NCBI GenBank assembly: GCA_910576335.1
Contig: CAJTIU010000037.1
Span: 1-41,923 of the forward strand
Reading direction: 5' to 3'
Source: Lachnospiraceae bacterium
GTDB taxonomy: Bacteria; Bacillota; Clostridia; Lachnospirales; Lachnospiraceae
Length of the DNA: 41,923 bases
Positions 1 to 8,452 of this stretch are shown here, piece after piece. Made by a program: the position numbers and the translations under genes. The notes below the pieces were generated by a model, which made no database searches, was not told where the DNA came from, and saw only the letters and a list, made by a program, of their open reading frames with translations. Within the stretch, counting starts at the first letter, position 1. Every line of letters begins with the position of its first letter.

Positions 1-76
1 CTGTTGACAGTATAGATGGGACAGGATGGGGAAGATTCTCCTTCTGAATTATCCTTCATCTATATCACAAATAAGA

Positions 77-114
77 ATAAGTCCATAGCCTGTTTTGATT
101 GGCTATAAACTTAT
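77..114 (+). promoter_or_regulatory. hairpin upstream of first operon
   Basis: Two-part stem: ATAAGT (77-82) and ATAGCC (85-90) pair with GGCTAT (101-106) and ACTTAT (109-114), leaving a symmetrical 2x2 internal loop and a 10-nt loop. It has no T-run and lies 20 nt before the first ORF, so a 5' leader structure or operator is more likely than a terminator. Role is inferred only. Confidence 0.4.
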
Positions 115-133
115 TATACGAGGAGGAACACGG

Positions 134-202
134 ATGGAACAAAGAAATCAGAAAAGCATAAGGGGCCGTATTGTGGTCCCTTTGGAAAGGAGTAGAGTAT
201 AA
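134..202 (+). CDS. 22-aa leader ORF overlapping the next gene
   Basis: A very short ORF (starts MEQRNQKSIRGR) follows a strong AGGAGG site at 121-126 with good spacing. Its TAA (200-202) shares one base with the ATG of the 731-aa gene (TAATG), an arrangement typical of translational coupling. The peptide is basic and resembles nothing I recognise. It may be a true small protein or only a device that delivers ribosomes to the next start, which also has its own AAAGGAG site at 186-192. No RNA evidence can be seen for either reading. Confidence 0.45.
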   Translation: MEQRNQKSIRGRIVVPLERSRV

Positions 203-2397
203 TGTTGGGTAAATTTTATGAAGATGTATTTGACGTGGAACTGTATTGCCAGATGGTGGATCTGATCTTTCGGTTGTCGGAACATGCGCAAAAGGAATAT
301 CTGTACCGTGAGCTGGAAGATTCCCTGCTGTTTTTTAAAAAGCCGGAGCAGGGGATGGAGGAAGCCTATGGGCTGCGTTATCCCGGCGAAGTGCTGGAGC
401 GGCTGGATGAAAGGGAGACGGTAGCAGAGAGACAGCTGCGTGCTTTGGGGCTTGCGCTGGCAGAGATGAAAGGATTTCAGAATGACGGGATGTTCATTGG
501 GAAACAAAAGCCTTCCTTTTGGAAACGGATGAAGCGTACCCTGAAAAAGAATGATTTATATTGGCTTGGAATCCAGTATCTGCTGGAATCCAGCAGAGAG
601 CTGCATGAGAAATTATCAGATTTTCAGGCACGGTCTGTTGAAGAGCTTGTTTTTATCCTGTCATTGTTGCCGGATGAACATTTTTTATGGGAGAAGGTAA
701 AAGAGAGAATGAATTTCCTTCTTGGGAAAGGGAGAAGTTTTACTGTTTATACCCATACAGAAATCTATGTATGGCTGGTTACACATTATTATGAGAAAGT
801 AAAAGGATACCAGAAAAAAGATATTGAAACATTGAAATACGTGCTGCGGCTTCCGTTTTCTTATGCGAAGGAGGGGAGCGTGGCAAGGCGGAAACTTGTA
901 GAGGCAGGATATACTGTGCAGGAAATCATGTATCTCAGTATGTCCCTTTTATACCAGGCCCATGCAGTTAATATGTTAAAAAAGGACGGGCTGGCAGTAG
1001 AACGGATGGCAGTAGAGACGTGCATGCTGTTCCTTGAAGGGAACGGGGAATACCTGGATGTGGCAGGAGATTTCTGCAGACAGCTTTTAGATGATTACCG
1101 TTACTTTCATGTACGGCTTGAGGATACCACCAGTATCTTTGACAGGCTCTATCAGTTGCTGAAGGTGGAGAATGCACAGACATACCAGCTGCTGCTTTCC
1201 TGCGACAGAAATGAAGAAAGGCATAGCAGGTGGTTTCGGATCGACCTGACAGATCCCAAATGGCAGGAGTTGTATTTCCGGATAGATGAAAACAGCTTCA
1301 GAAGATGGATATTTGAAGCTTTAAGTCTGGAACAGTATGGGAAAGAAAAAATGGAACAGTACCTTTCTGTATATCAGGAGCTGACCGGAGAAAGCTTTTT
1401 GAAGTATTTCTGGAATATGGGGAATTATCATCTGAACTGCATATTCTCTAAAATGGCGGAACTGGAGATGATATGTCCACTTAGCCTGCTGAAGGAATAT
1501 CTGTCAGAACGCCGTTCTGATCAGGAACAAACGGATAAGAAGTGGGAGAATATGGCGGATTACCTGAAAACCTATATGGAAGGGCTGCAGACACCGAAAG
1601 CGGTAGAGATGCTGTTTTTGACTGCGGAGGAAATCGGGATTTCCGATCAGGGATTGTTTGCGGTAGAAGATTTGTTATTGGAGAGTGTCGGGATGGAAGA
1701 CGGCTGTAAAAGAAGTTATTACGTTAGTTACGGTTCTTCTGCCTCTTTTAAATTTTCCAGAATTGACCTGATACGCCCGTTCCTTAGTATGGAAGAGCAC
1801 CAGAAGCTTTTTTATATTATAGAACGCCATATTTTTGTGAATTATCCGGACAAATACCTTTCTTTTCTAATCGGGGTGCTTTCAAAAGAGGATCATCTGC
1901 TTTGGTTCCCCAAGGAAGAAGCAAGAGAGGTTTTTCTGGCGCTTACAGAAACAGCATGTCAGCAGAAGCAGTTGGAAAATCTACGCAAAATTTATCTGAC
2001 AGGGGAAGAACTGGACGAGTTTAACTTAAAAAGGAAGGAAAGAGAAAAACGGCATCTTTTGCTGGAGCAGAAAAGAAAAACAGATGCCATACGAAAAGAT
2101 TTCACCCGGCAGGTGGCAGAGATTAGAAATACTGACAGGCATTTCCCCGGGCTGTATGATTATGTGCAGGAATATGGTTATGAGAGTGACGAGAAAAAAG
2201 AGAAACGTTATATCACAAAGAGATACCTGTGCAGTTTGTTTCGGGGGAATTCAGGCATGCTTTTGGAACGGAAAGAAGCAGGGAGCCTGTGCGGGCTGCT
2301 TAAGTTCCTGTTTATGAAAGAAGAGCTTACTTTTGCTGAGATGAAATGGATACTGGGTTTTGTGGAAGTGAAGGAGAAACGAAAGGAGGCGGCATAG
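202..2397 (+). CDS. large helical protein of unknown function (731 aa)
   Basis: I do not recognise a family. The protein is long, soluble-looking and rich in Leu, Glu, Lys and Tyr, with no signal peptide, membrane segment or nucleotide-binding motif. The pattern of short amphipathic helices suggests an alpha-solenoid or scaffold. A strongly charged stretch near residues 610-650 (many Lys/Arg/Glu, for example KRKEREKRHLLLEQKRK) should form a coiled coil. The start ATG at 202 is supported by AAAGGAG at 186-192 and by overlap with the upstream 22-codon ORF. It is followed after 34 bp by a second giant gene, then by 63-aa and 204-aa genes in the same direction, so it is probably the first main gene of a four-gene operon whose products act together. 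Function cannot be assigned from sequence alone. Confidence 0.8.
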   Translation: MLGKFYEDVFDVELYCQMVDLIFRLSEHAQKEYLYRELEDSLLFFKKPEQGMEEAYGLRYPGEVLERLDERETVAERQLRALGLALAEMKGFQNDGMFIGKQKPSFWKRMKRTLKKNDLYWLGIQYLLESSRELHEKLSDFQARSVEELVFILSLLPDEHFLWEKVKERMNFLLGKGRSFTVYTHTEIYVWLVTHYYEKVKGYQKKDIETLKYVLRLPFSYAKEGSVARRKLVEAGYTVQEIMYLSMSLLYQAHAVNMLKKDGLAVERMAVETCMLFLEGNGEYLDVAGDFCRQLLDDYRYFHVRLEDTTSIFDRLYQLLKVENAQTYQLLLSCDRNEERHSRWFRIDLTDPKWQELYFRIDENSFRRWIFEALSLEQYGKEKMEQYLSVYQELTGESFLKYFWNMGNYHLNCIFSKMAELEMICPLSLLKEYLSERRSDQEQTDKKWENMADYLKTYMEGLQTPKAVEMLFLTAEEIGISDQGLFAVEDLLLESVGMEDGCKRSYYVSYGSSASFKFSRIDLIRPFLSMEEHQKLFYIIERHIFVNYPDKYLSFLIGVLSKEDHLLWFPKEEAREVFLALTETACQQKQLENLRKIYLTGEELDEFNLKRKEREKRHLLLEQKRKTDAIRKDFTRQVAEIRNTDRHFPGLYDYVQEYGYESDEKKEKRYITKRYLCSLFRGNSGMLLERKEAGSLCGLLKFLFMKEELTFAEMKWILGFVEVKEKRKEAA

Positions 2398-2431
2398 GAT
2401 ACGGTTTTGTGATACGATTTTAAAACATGTA

Positions 2432-4870
2432 ATGCTAAAAAAGGAGATGGAGAAGGCTTTTGTGCCAGATTCCTTACTGAAGGATTATAAGGAAGAGGAG
2501 TTATTGAACCTAAGCAAAGAAATCAATCAGGTGGAGGCAGGAGGGCAGATTGCGAAACTAAGCCAGGAGGCAGTGGAATACCTGGTGAAGGATCAGGGCT
2601 TCCTGCCCTTTCTGGTACGGCTGTCGCAGGAGGAATGCTACGATCCGGTAAGAATCATCGGTTTCTTATCGAATGCGGAAGATGCGCTTTTATCGGAAGA
2701 ATACGGTTATGAAAAGATCCTTGCTGTATTGGCGGACGGTGAGGTTGATCCGAACAGGACCTATACCTATCTAAAATACTTTTCTTCGGTGGCGCTTACG
2801 GAAGAGGAAAAAGGATATCTGATGCTGGGATTAAATACTTTGGATGAGTGCGGCAAGTTTTCCATTGGCGACCTGACGGAGGAAGAGCGCAGGCTTTTGG
2901 CAGAGCCGATGATATCCGGTGGATTTTTAAGGGAGATGGTCCAGGACCGTGGCTTTTGGAAACGGTTGCTTAATCCGGGATATTATAACCTGATAAAGGA
3001 TTTGTCCGGCAGGTCAGGGCGGCATGTATGCCTGATGCAGAAGCAGGAAAAAGTATTGTGGGAGCATGCGGAAGTCATCCATGCGGGGCTTAACAAAATC
3101 CTGAAGCGGATTTCCCCGGAGGCGATAGGGATTTTTCTGAGGCAGTGGCTTGAGAATGAGGCACTGGTGTATGACCTGAACAGGTTAAAGCATCTGCTTT
3201 TGAAAGTGCCGCCGGATAAGGAACTGACATTTATGAAAAACAGGGTTTCCTATTTGAGTTTCCTTTATGGGGATATCTTAGAAGGCGTGAATGTGGAGCA
3301 TCTGTCAAAAGGCCAGAGTAACCTGCTGGTTTATGGAATCACTCATAAGAAAAAGCATTTCCTTTCTGTGGTAAAGGAAAATTTCCATGATTTTACTTAC
3401 TGCGGCTGGCAGAATCTTTTGCTGGATCAGGATACATATGAGCGGTTTCTGAATATCAATGCGCTGAATTCCCGGAATCTAAAAGAGTGTGCAAGGCTTC
3501 ATGCCCTTTCGGATGAAAAGAAGCAGGTCTTAACCTGGGAGCAGTATACCTTTGAGGAGATCAAATTCATTGCCACGGAAGATATTTTTTATGTGAAGCT
3601 GTACCACCGGCTGGGGGATTTAAAGATTGATAGCCGTCTGCGAGTCATCAGGGAGATGGTAGGAAGGAAGTGCCTGTTGGAGGGCATGGCGGAAGAACGG
3701 CTTGATAAGCTTGGGATGATGCTAAAAGAGAAACCGGTTTCCCGGTGGATTGCCGAAGATCTGGGGCATGTGGAAGATCTGTCCTATCAGCAGGCGGTTA
3801 ACCTTCTGTGCGTATGGGATGAGGCAGAGCGTTTTATTCCGGAAATCCATACGGGATATCATGCAGACTTTCTTGTATATAACCTGGAAAAATTACAGGA
3901 TATCCCTGATTTTAAGACAGCGGCAGAGCGGATGCCGGAAATCGACGGAAGATGGAAGCAGCTGAATAGAGTCCTGAAGATCGGGGAAGACTTTTTGCTC
4001 AAAAACCGGGAGGGGTTCATGCGTTTCTTATGCGAAGGCGGCGCAGAGATTTTCTATGCATTCTTATCCGGAGTACTGGATACGGAAAGAGAAAAAGCCA
4101 GGCGTCTTTGTACTGCAGAGATTGCCGGGCGGTTCCGGGAAGTGAAGTACTATAAAAATGACCTGGAACGGGAGATCGCGCTGCGTCTTCCAGAAGAGGT
4201 ACAGCAGCTTTGGATGAAGAATATGGAAGTGAAAAAGAAGCCCATGAAGCTGTGGGAAGAGGACCGTTTGCTGCCGGTCATGCAGATCGGGGAAGTACTT
4301 GGCCATACCTGCCTTTCCTATCGGGACGGGGAATATAAAAGCTGTCTTTTATCCTGTTTTGATGCGAATAAAAAGGTGCTGTTCCTTTCTTTTGACGGCG
4401 TACTCGGATTCCGGGCAATCATCCGCCTTACCAAAGGGACATTTTACAGAACAGAGGGGAAACGGCAGGGATTGCAGTTCGCAGACCTCACCCAGGAGGA
4501 TACAAGGGAGGGGGCAGAGAAGGTTAGGAAGGAACATCTGACCTTGTTTTTGGAACGTCCATATTTTAAAGGGATTTCAGAGGATAAAGAAAAAGAAGCG
4601 GTCTGGCTGGTCGTGGAGGCGCTGAAAAAGAAAGCAAAACAGTTACATGCGGAGCTGGTTTTAAGTGATACCTATAAAAGGTTTGCGCTGGAGGAAAAAC
4701 AGTTTATCCCTGCAAAGTATTATATGTATATTTCGGAATCTAAGAATGGGGAGCAGTATCTGGACAGCCTGGGCGGTATGGCTGGTGCAAGGAGGGAAGG
4801 CAGTTATAAGGAAGGATATTTCCTTATTCATGAATCTTTCGTAAATCTGCAGACCGATAAACAGAAATAG
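2432..4870 (+). CDS. large unknown protein with distinct C-terminal domain (812 aa)
   Basis: Second big gene of the first operon and also unrecognised. Residues 1 to about 600 look all-helical. The last 200 residues differ: around residues 610-660 a beta-rich block reads GHTCLSYRDGEYKS, then ANKKVLFLSFDG, then RAIIRLT, and the protein ends in a mixed alpha/beta region. That block looks like a compact globular, possibly catalytic or binding, domain on a helical stalk. The Cys in HTCLSY and the Asn-Lys in ANKKVL are the residues to compare in a family alignment. The start is uncertain: ATG 2432 has no clear ribosome-binding site, while AAAAAAGGAG lies just after it, directly against an in-frame ATG at 2447. 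The gap from the previous stop is 34 bp, which fits co-transcription. Confidence 0.8.
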   Translation: MLKKEMEKAFVPDSLLKDYKEEELLNLSKEINQVEAGGQIAKLSQEAVEYLVKDQGFLPFLVRLSQEECYDPVRIIGFLSNAEDALLSEEYGYEKILAVLADGEVDPNRTYTYLKYFSSVALTEEEKGYLMLGLNTLDECGKFSIGDLTEEERRLLAEPMISGGFLREMVQDRGFWKRLLNPGYYNLIKDLSGRSGRHVCLMQKQEKVLWEHAEVIHAGLNKILKRISPEAIGIFLRQWLENEALVYDLNRLKHLLLKVPPDKELTFMKNRVSYLSFLYGDILEGVNVEHLSKGQSNLLVYGITHKKKHFLSVVKENFHDFTYCGWQNLLLDQDTYERFLNINALNSRNLKECARLHALSDEKKQVLTWEQYTFEEIKFIATEDIFYVKLYHRLGDLKIDSRLRVIREMVGRKCLLEGMAEERLDKLGMMLKEKPVSRWIAEDLGHVEDLSYQQAVNLLCVWDEAERFIPEIHTGYHADFLVYNLEKLQDIPDFKTAAERMPEIDGRWKQLNRVLKIGEDFLLKNREGFMRFLCEGGAEIFYAFLSGVLDTEREKARRLCTAEIAGRFREVKYYKNDLEREIALRLPEEVQQLWMKNMEVKKKPMKLWEEDRLLPVMQIGEVLGHTCLSYRDGEYKSCLLSCFDANKKVLFLSFDGVLGFRAIIRLTKGTFYRTEGKRQGLQFADLTQEDTREGAEKVRKEHLTLFLERPYFKGISEDKEKEAVWLVVEALKKKAKQLHAELVLSDTYKRFALEEKQFIPAKYYMYISESKNGEQYLDSLGGMAGARREGSYKEGYFLIHESFVNLQTDKQK

Positions 4871-4886
4871 AAGCAGGAGGTCATAG

Positions 4887-5078
4887 ATGAGTGAGGATGT
4901 AATTATATGTCAGAAAGAAATCCGGCGTTTGCGGTGTGTGGTAAGGACCTATGAATCACAGATGCGGGAACTGGAAAAGTACCTGGGGCAGATGGAGGAA
5001 GATCTGGAGCTAGGGGATGAGGCACGTCAGACTGTCAGGGAGATTTCTGAAATCTGGCAGAGGATACAGGAAGAGTAA
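4887..5078 (+). CDS. small coiled-coil protein (63 aa)
   Basis: Starts 16 bp after the 812-aa gene, with a GCAGGAGG site at 4873-4880 well placed before ATG 4887. Residues 6-60 are almost wholly helical with a heptad-like pattern (CVVRTYESQMRELEKYLGQM), so it probably forms a coiled coil and could be an adaptor for the large neighbours. No enzymatic motif. It ends 15 bp before the 204-aa gene, so the tight spacing supports one transcript. Family unknown. Confidence 0.7.
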   Translation: MSEDVIICQKEIRRLRCVVRTYESQMRELEKYLGQMEEDLELGDEARQTVREISEIWQRIQEE

Positions 5079-5093
5079 AGGAAGGAGATACTT

Positions 5094-5708
5094 ATGCCGA
5101 AATTTATGGAGATTGATTTGCTGGACAGCTTAGAAAAAATCATGAAAAAGAATACTCGGAGCTATCAGGGAGATTTCTCATATGACAGGAAAGATCTTGA
5201 AGAAGCGGCAGCCAAAGCGGATACGCTGCCTCTTAGGGAGCGGACGTATCTGTGGATGTCCCGCTGCTGCGGAACTTGGTGCCTGAAAGAAGGTCGGGTA
5301 TTTTTAAAGCCGACGGGGGTGCATCATATCTGGACTTACTATGGTGACGGGAGAAATGAGAGGATTTTAGCTTATGCCGTAGAAGTGACAGACCTGGAAG
5401 ACGGGAAGGTGATCGGAAACCTGTACCCGCTTGATTACCGGGAGCATGTGGAACTGGTGAAAAGAATGTCAGTACCGGCAGATCAGGTTAGGATTGTTCA
5501 TGAGAAAGGAGCGTATTTCCAGGACTTAGACAAGCGTGTTCATAAGGGAGAGCATAAACTATTCGGTAAATTCTTATATTCTGAATATGTGCCAAATGAC
5601 AGCGGAGCGCTGGAAACTGTTCTGCGGCAGGAAGAATGGAAAAGAATGAAAATGCGGTGTGGAAAGGTTGAGAACCATATCCGGAATATCCGTAAAAGCG
5701 CCGCATAG
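5094..5708 (+). CDS. conserved-looking unknown protein (204 aa)
   Basis: Last gene of the first operon, with an AAGGAGAT site at 5079-5086 before ATG 5094. The middle (about residues 55-130) is a beta-rich domain containing WMSRCCGTWCLKEG and HHIWTYYGDG. The Cys-Cys...Cys and His-His groups could bind metal, but I know no family with this pattern. The C-terminal 60 residues are helical and basic. No signal or membrane segment. Because it follows three unknown genes without a terminator, its job is likely tied to theirs. Confidence 0.7.
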   Translation: MPKFMEIDLLDSLEKIMKKNTRSYQGDFSYDRKDLEEAAAKADTLPLRERTYLWMSRCCGTWCLKEGRVFLKPTGVHHIWTYYGDGRNERILAYAVEVTDLEDGKVIGNLYPLDYREHVELVKRMSVPADQVRIVHEKGAYFQDLDKRVHKGEHKLFGKFLYSEYVPNDSGALETVLRQEEWKRMKMRCGKVENHIRNIRKSAA

Positions 5709-5732
5709 ATAACGGAATGGATTCTTTCTGTG

Positions 5733-5765
5733 GGATACAGCAGCCTCCAAAAGGCTGTTGTGTCC
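5733..5765 (+). terminator. hairpin at end of first operon
   Basis: GGATACAGCAGCCT (5733-5746) pairs with AGGCTGTTGTGTCC (5752-5765) over 14 bp with two G-T wobbles and a 5-nt loop. It lies 25 bp after the 204-aa gene. The T-run is missing (GTTAG follows), so it may be a Rho-independent terminator of weak type or an RNA 3' end stabiliser. Confidence 0.5.
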
Positions 5766-5888
5766 GTTAGCAGAACCGGGCTAAATTATAACGGATGTTC
5801 TTAAGTTATGGATCCCTTTGCTCTTTATAGAAAAATGTTTGAGTATACTTGGGCGGTGTGGTACTATATAAAAAAGGAAGTGGTATGG

Positions 5889-6706
5889 ATGAAAGAGATA
5901 GAAACAAAATGGGAGAGTCTTGACATCTCGAATGATTTTTTGTTCGGGAAAGTGATGCAGAATCCGGACTTATGTAAAGAGTTATTACGAAGGATACTGC
6001 CAGATTTGAATATAGAACGTATAGAATATCCAGAATTGCAGAAAAGTATCAAAGAAGGGGCGGAGTCAAAAGGCGTCAGGCTTGATGTGTATATCGAGGA
6101 TGATAAAAATATTGTTTATAATGTTGAGATGCAGGCCAGTGATTCAAAAGAACTTCCTAAAAGAAGCAGGTATTACCAGGGAATGGTAGACCTTCAGTTA
6201 TTAGATGCAGGTGAAAAATCTTACATGAAATTAAACAGGACTTATGTTATTTTTATCTGTACTTTTGATTTGTATGGGAAGGGCAGGCATATTTATACAT
6301 TTGAGAATATCTGTAAGGAAGATAACAGTTTATCTATGGGCGATGAGGCTGTAAAAATTTTTTTGAACTCTGACAGCGATATGGATGATGTTGGCGGAGG
6401 ATTACGTGCGTTCCTGGACTATGTGAAGGGGATTAAGGCTACAGAGGATGAGTTCATATATAATCTGGAAGAGGCGGTCAAGAAGGCGAAAGCAAATAAG
6501 AAATGGAGGCGTGATTACATGACGATGGAAATGTTAGAACGTGTGAAGTTTGAAGAAGGAAAGGAAGAAGGCAGGGAAGAATACTTACAGTAAGAATTTT
6601 CCAGGAAGCAAAAGCCAATCCAGGCTCTACAATAGAAGAAATAGCGGAAAAAGTAGGGTGCAAAGCACAGGAGGTATCAGACACATTAAAAATGTTTGGT
6701 ATGTGA
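5889..6706 (+). pseudogene. Rpn-family PD-(D/E)XK nuclease, frameshifted near the end
   Basis: The protein matches the Rpn (recombination-promoting nuclease, formerly putative transposase) type: LDISNDFLFGKVM near the N terminus, then GVRLDVYIEDD and VYNVEMQAS, which supply the D and E-x-Q parts of the PD-(D/E)XK core, then KRSRYYQGMVD. ATG 5889 is preferred to the upstream ATG 5808 because homology begins there and a purine-rich AAAAAAGGAAG precedes it. The frame closes at 6593 after EEGREEYLQ. In another frame the next 110 bases read TVRIFQEAKANPGSTIEEIA and on to MFGM before TGA at 6704-6706, which looks like the family's usual tail, so a small indel near 6570-6590 has split the gene. The nuclease core is intact and the shortened 234-aa protein might still work. 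Confidence 0.75.
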
Positions 6707-6793
6707 GCAAGGTACAATAATAGAAAATGGATAGACAAAGTAACACAGATAGCATGCGGTAAATAGTTTATGCAGAAGGATGTAAGAAGATAG

Positions 6794-7233
6794 ATGAAAG
6801 TAGAAAATATACTTGCAAAAAATATAACCGTAGCCGGGGAACAGGCAGAATATGACGCGGCTTGTAAACGGCTGCTTGCGAATAAGATTATATCCTTGCC
6901 TGGATTATGAAAAGCTGTTTGGAGGAATTTCAGGATTTTGCAGCGGATGAAATTGCAGAGAAATTGTCAGTTATGACACGTGATAACCGTTTTGAGGACG
7001 TGTATAGTCCGGATATGGAAAGGAGACCAACGAACATGTGTGAAGTATTAGACCGCGTAGAGAACAGAGGAATCCAGAAGGGGATAGAAAAAGGGATAGC
7101 TCAAGGTGAGGATACAATTTTATCTTTGATGAAATATTTGTTGTCAAATGGTCGGCTGGATGATGCCAGAAGAGCAACCGAAGACGAGGCTTATAGAAGT
7201 AAGCTCCTAGATGAGATTTCACTTCAAAAATGA
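6794..7233 (+). pseudogene. Rpn-family remnant with frameshift and internal deletion
   Basis: ATG 6794 opens with MKVENILAKNITVAGEQAEY and continues to ACKRLLANKII, an N terminus I associate with Lachnospiraceae Rpn-like proteins. The frame then breaks near 6890: about two extra bases turn the expected ILAWIMKSCLEEF into a short out-of-frame end at 6910. The correct frame resumes at 6907 (MKSCLEEFQDFAADEIAEKL). After that the catalytic middle is missing and the sequence jumps to a typical C-terminal part (NMCEVLDRVENRGIQKG). The gene therefore carries two lesions and is almost certainly dead. Confidence 0.7.
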
Positions 7234-7253
7234 TTTTAGAGGACGTGCTTTTG

Positions 7254-7442
7254 ATGTGTAATTTGAGTAAAGGGATAGAAGAAAATGGATTTAAAATGGG
7301 AATTTTATTGTCTATCCAAAATCTGATGGAAAGTATGGGGTGGAGTGCAGAGCAGGCAATGAAAGCACTTCGGATTCCAGAGTCTGAGCAGATCCAATTT
7401 GTTATTGGGCTGAAAAATAATGGGGATTTTGATAGCAATTAA
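7254..7442 (+). pseudogene. C-terminal fragment of another Rpn-like protein
   Basis: From ATG 7254 the frame reads MCNLSKGIEENGFKMG, then SIQNLMESMGWSAEQAMKAL, a pattern I recognise as the tail of Rpn-type proteins, where it follows the GIEKGIEKG linker. No nuclease core precedes it. It abuts the previous remnant and overlaps its stop region. It is probably debris from recombination between tandem Rpn genes. Confidence 0.6.
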
Positions 7443-7481
7443 ATGTTTGACGTAGAGCGAATGAAGTAGTGTAAAGAAAAG

Positions 7482-7514
7482 GCATGGAGAGTTGATTAGG
7501 TTTCCATGCTTTTT
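7482..7514. terminator. bidirectional terminator
   Basis: GCATGGA (7482-7488) pairs with TCCATGC (7503-7509), followed by TTTTTT on the plus strand and preceded by AAAGAAAAG, which gives a T-rich tail on the minus strand. It separates the Rpn debris from the convergent XRE gene. Confidence 0.75.
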
Positions 7515-7531
7515 TCTGTATTCCGGTGTTG

Positions 7532-7753
7532 TTAATTGAGTTCTTTTTGCTTTGTCCTGCCTAACAGGTAATCTGTGGAGCAGCCATAATATTCAGCCAG
7601 TGCAATCAGGATATCAAGGGGAAGTTTTCTGGTTCCATTTTCATAGTGTGAATATGTCCGCTGGCTGATGCCAAGGTAATCCGCCAGTTCTTTCTGCTTG
7701 ATATCGGAATCTTCCCGCAAACCTTTAATGCGTGTAATATCTACCGTAGCCAT
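7532..7753 (-). CDS. XRE-family transcriptional regulator (73 aa)
   Basis: A single-domain Cro/C1-type helix-turn-helix protein. The HTH spans about residues 16-40 (QKELADYLGISQRTYSHYENG), followed by the LPLDILIALAEYYGCSTDYLLG helix set typical of the fold. It closely resembles the protein at 8997-9233, sharing YENGTRKLPLD and YGCSTDYLLGRTK. AGGAGGG (7761-7767 in plus coordinates) supports ATG 7753. Upstream are a TATAAT box and two 16-bp direct repeats 25 bp apart, matched exactly in layout before the paralogue, so autoregulation is likely. With no effector domain, it should act as a small repressor or activator. Confidence 0.9.
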   Translation of the reverse strand: MATVDITRIKGLREDSDIKQKELADYLGISQRTYSHYENGTRKLPLDILIALAEYYGCSTDYLLGRTKQKELN

Positions 7754-7775
7754 ATTTTTGCCCTCCTAATAAAGA

Positions 7776-7825
7776 ATTATATGCAGAACAGATTGGATTA
7801 TTTTATTTTAGAACAATATGGACTA
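7776..7825 (-). promoter_or_regulatory. promoter and twin operators of the XRE gene
   Basis: On the minus strand TATAAT lies at 7781-7776. Starting 4 bp beyond it are AGAACAGATTGGATTA (7785-7800) and AGAACAATATGGACTA (7810-7825), written on the plus strand and exactly 25 bp apart. The same layout recurs at 9253-9302. No good -35 box is seen. Confidence 0.6.
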
Positions 7826-7860
7826 ACAAATAGTAAAGAAAAAGTCTGATATCTTAAAAA

Positions 7861-7892
7861 GCTACTGGAAGTTTCCCGCCAGTAGCCTTTTT
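7861..7892. terminator. bidirectional terminator
   Basis: GCTACTGG (7861-7868) pairs with CCAGTAGC (7879-7886). CTTTTT follows on the plus strand and a five-T run lies just outside on the minus strand (AAAAA at 7856-7860). It ends the minus-strand XRE gene at 7893. Confidence 0.75.
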
Positions 7893-8132
7893 CTAATCAT
7901 TTTTATTTGCAGATGGTATGTATTCTAATAAATCTTCAATGCGGCAATCAAGCGCAGAACAGATTCTTGCCAGAACAACAATGTCAAGCCTTGAGATTTC
8001 GTTCCTGCAGTAGTGGTTGATCTGGGTTCTTTGCATTTCTGCACGATGTGCCAGTTTGTTTTTGCTAAGATTCCGTTGTTTTAGCAGCTCATCCAGTTTT
8101 ACTTTTACGTAGCCATAATTCTTTGTTTCCAT
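7893..8132 (-). CDS. XRE-family regulator, YozG-like (79 aa)
   Basis: Short Cro/C1-type HTH protein: LDELLKQRNLSKNKLAHRAEMQRTQINHY covers the first three helices and LARICSALDCRIEDLLEYIP is the common C-terminal part of this small subfamily. It differs clearly from the two GTRKLPLD-type regulators nearby. ATG 8132 is preceded by AAGGGG. It has its own terminator and no partner in the same direction closer than the 7532 gene. Likely a DNA-binding regulator of nearby genes or of itself; target unknown. Confidence 0.85.
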   Translation of the reverse strand: METKNYGYVKVKLDELLKQRNLSKNKLAHRAEMQRTQINHYCRNEISRLDIVVLARICSALDCRIEDLLEYIPSANKND

Positions 8133-8175
8133 GATATACCCCTTTTCGAAAAATATTTAATAATTGCAGTGTAAG

Positions 8176-8428
8176 AAATCTGATGTAGAAATATAAGCTC
8201 GGATAAATCAGATTAGATTTCTTGCACATGGAACATACATTTCCCTGATAGGTTATAGGATGAAACTTCCCGGCCTCTCTTATTTTGAATTTTGTATGCA
8301 GAATGGCGTTGTCTGATGATGTCGAAAAAGAGTATTATTTGTAGGGAGAAATATGTTGACAGTCGTAGCAGGGGAAATCTAAGATAGAAATGTAAGTTCT
8401 TAAAAGTCTGATTTGACTTCTTGCACAT
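8176..8428. repeat. two diverged 54-bp direct repeats
   Basis: Bases 8176-8229 and 8375-8428 align without gaps over 54 positions, about 42 identical. They share AAATCT at the start, AGAAAT inside and CTTCTTGCACAT or TTTCTTGCACAT at the end. The first copy can also fold on itself (AAGAAATCTGAT against ATCAGATTAGATTTCTT). The copies bracket an empty stretch in the 320-bp gap between the XRE gene and the 8453 gene. The second copy ends 25 bp before that gene's start. Confidence 0.6.
8356..8385 (+). promoter_or_regulatory. probable sigma-A promoter for 8453 gene
   Basis: TTGACA (8356-8361), 18-bp spacer, TAAGAT (8380-8385). The -10 box falls inside the second 54-bp repeat, so the repeat may be a regulatory module. 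Confidence 0.5.
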
Positions 8429-8452
8429 CATAAAATCAAAGGAGGAAACCAC

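Noticed and set aside
1477-1482. TGTCCA half-site in the first large gene
   Set aside because: No second half TGGACA follows, so it is not a copy of the 17-bp palindrome.
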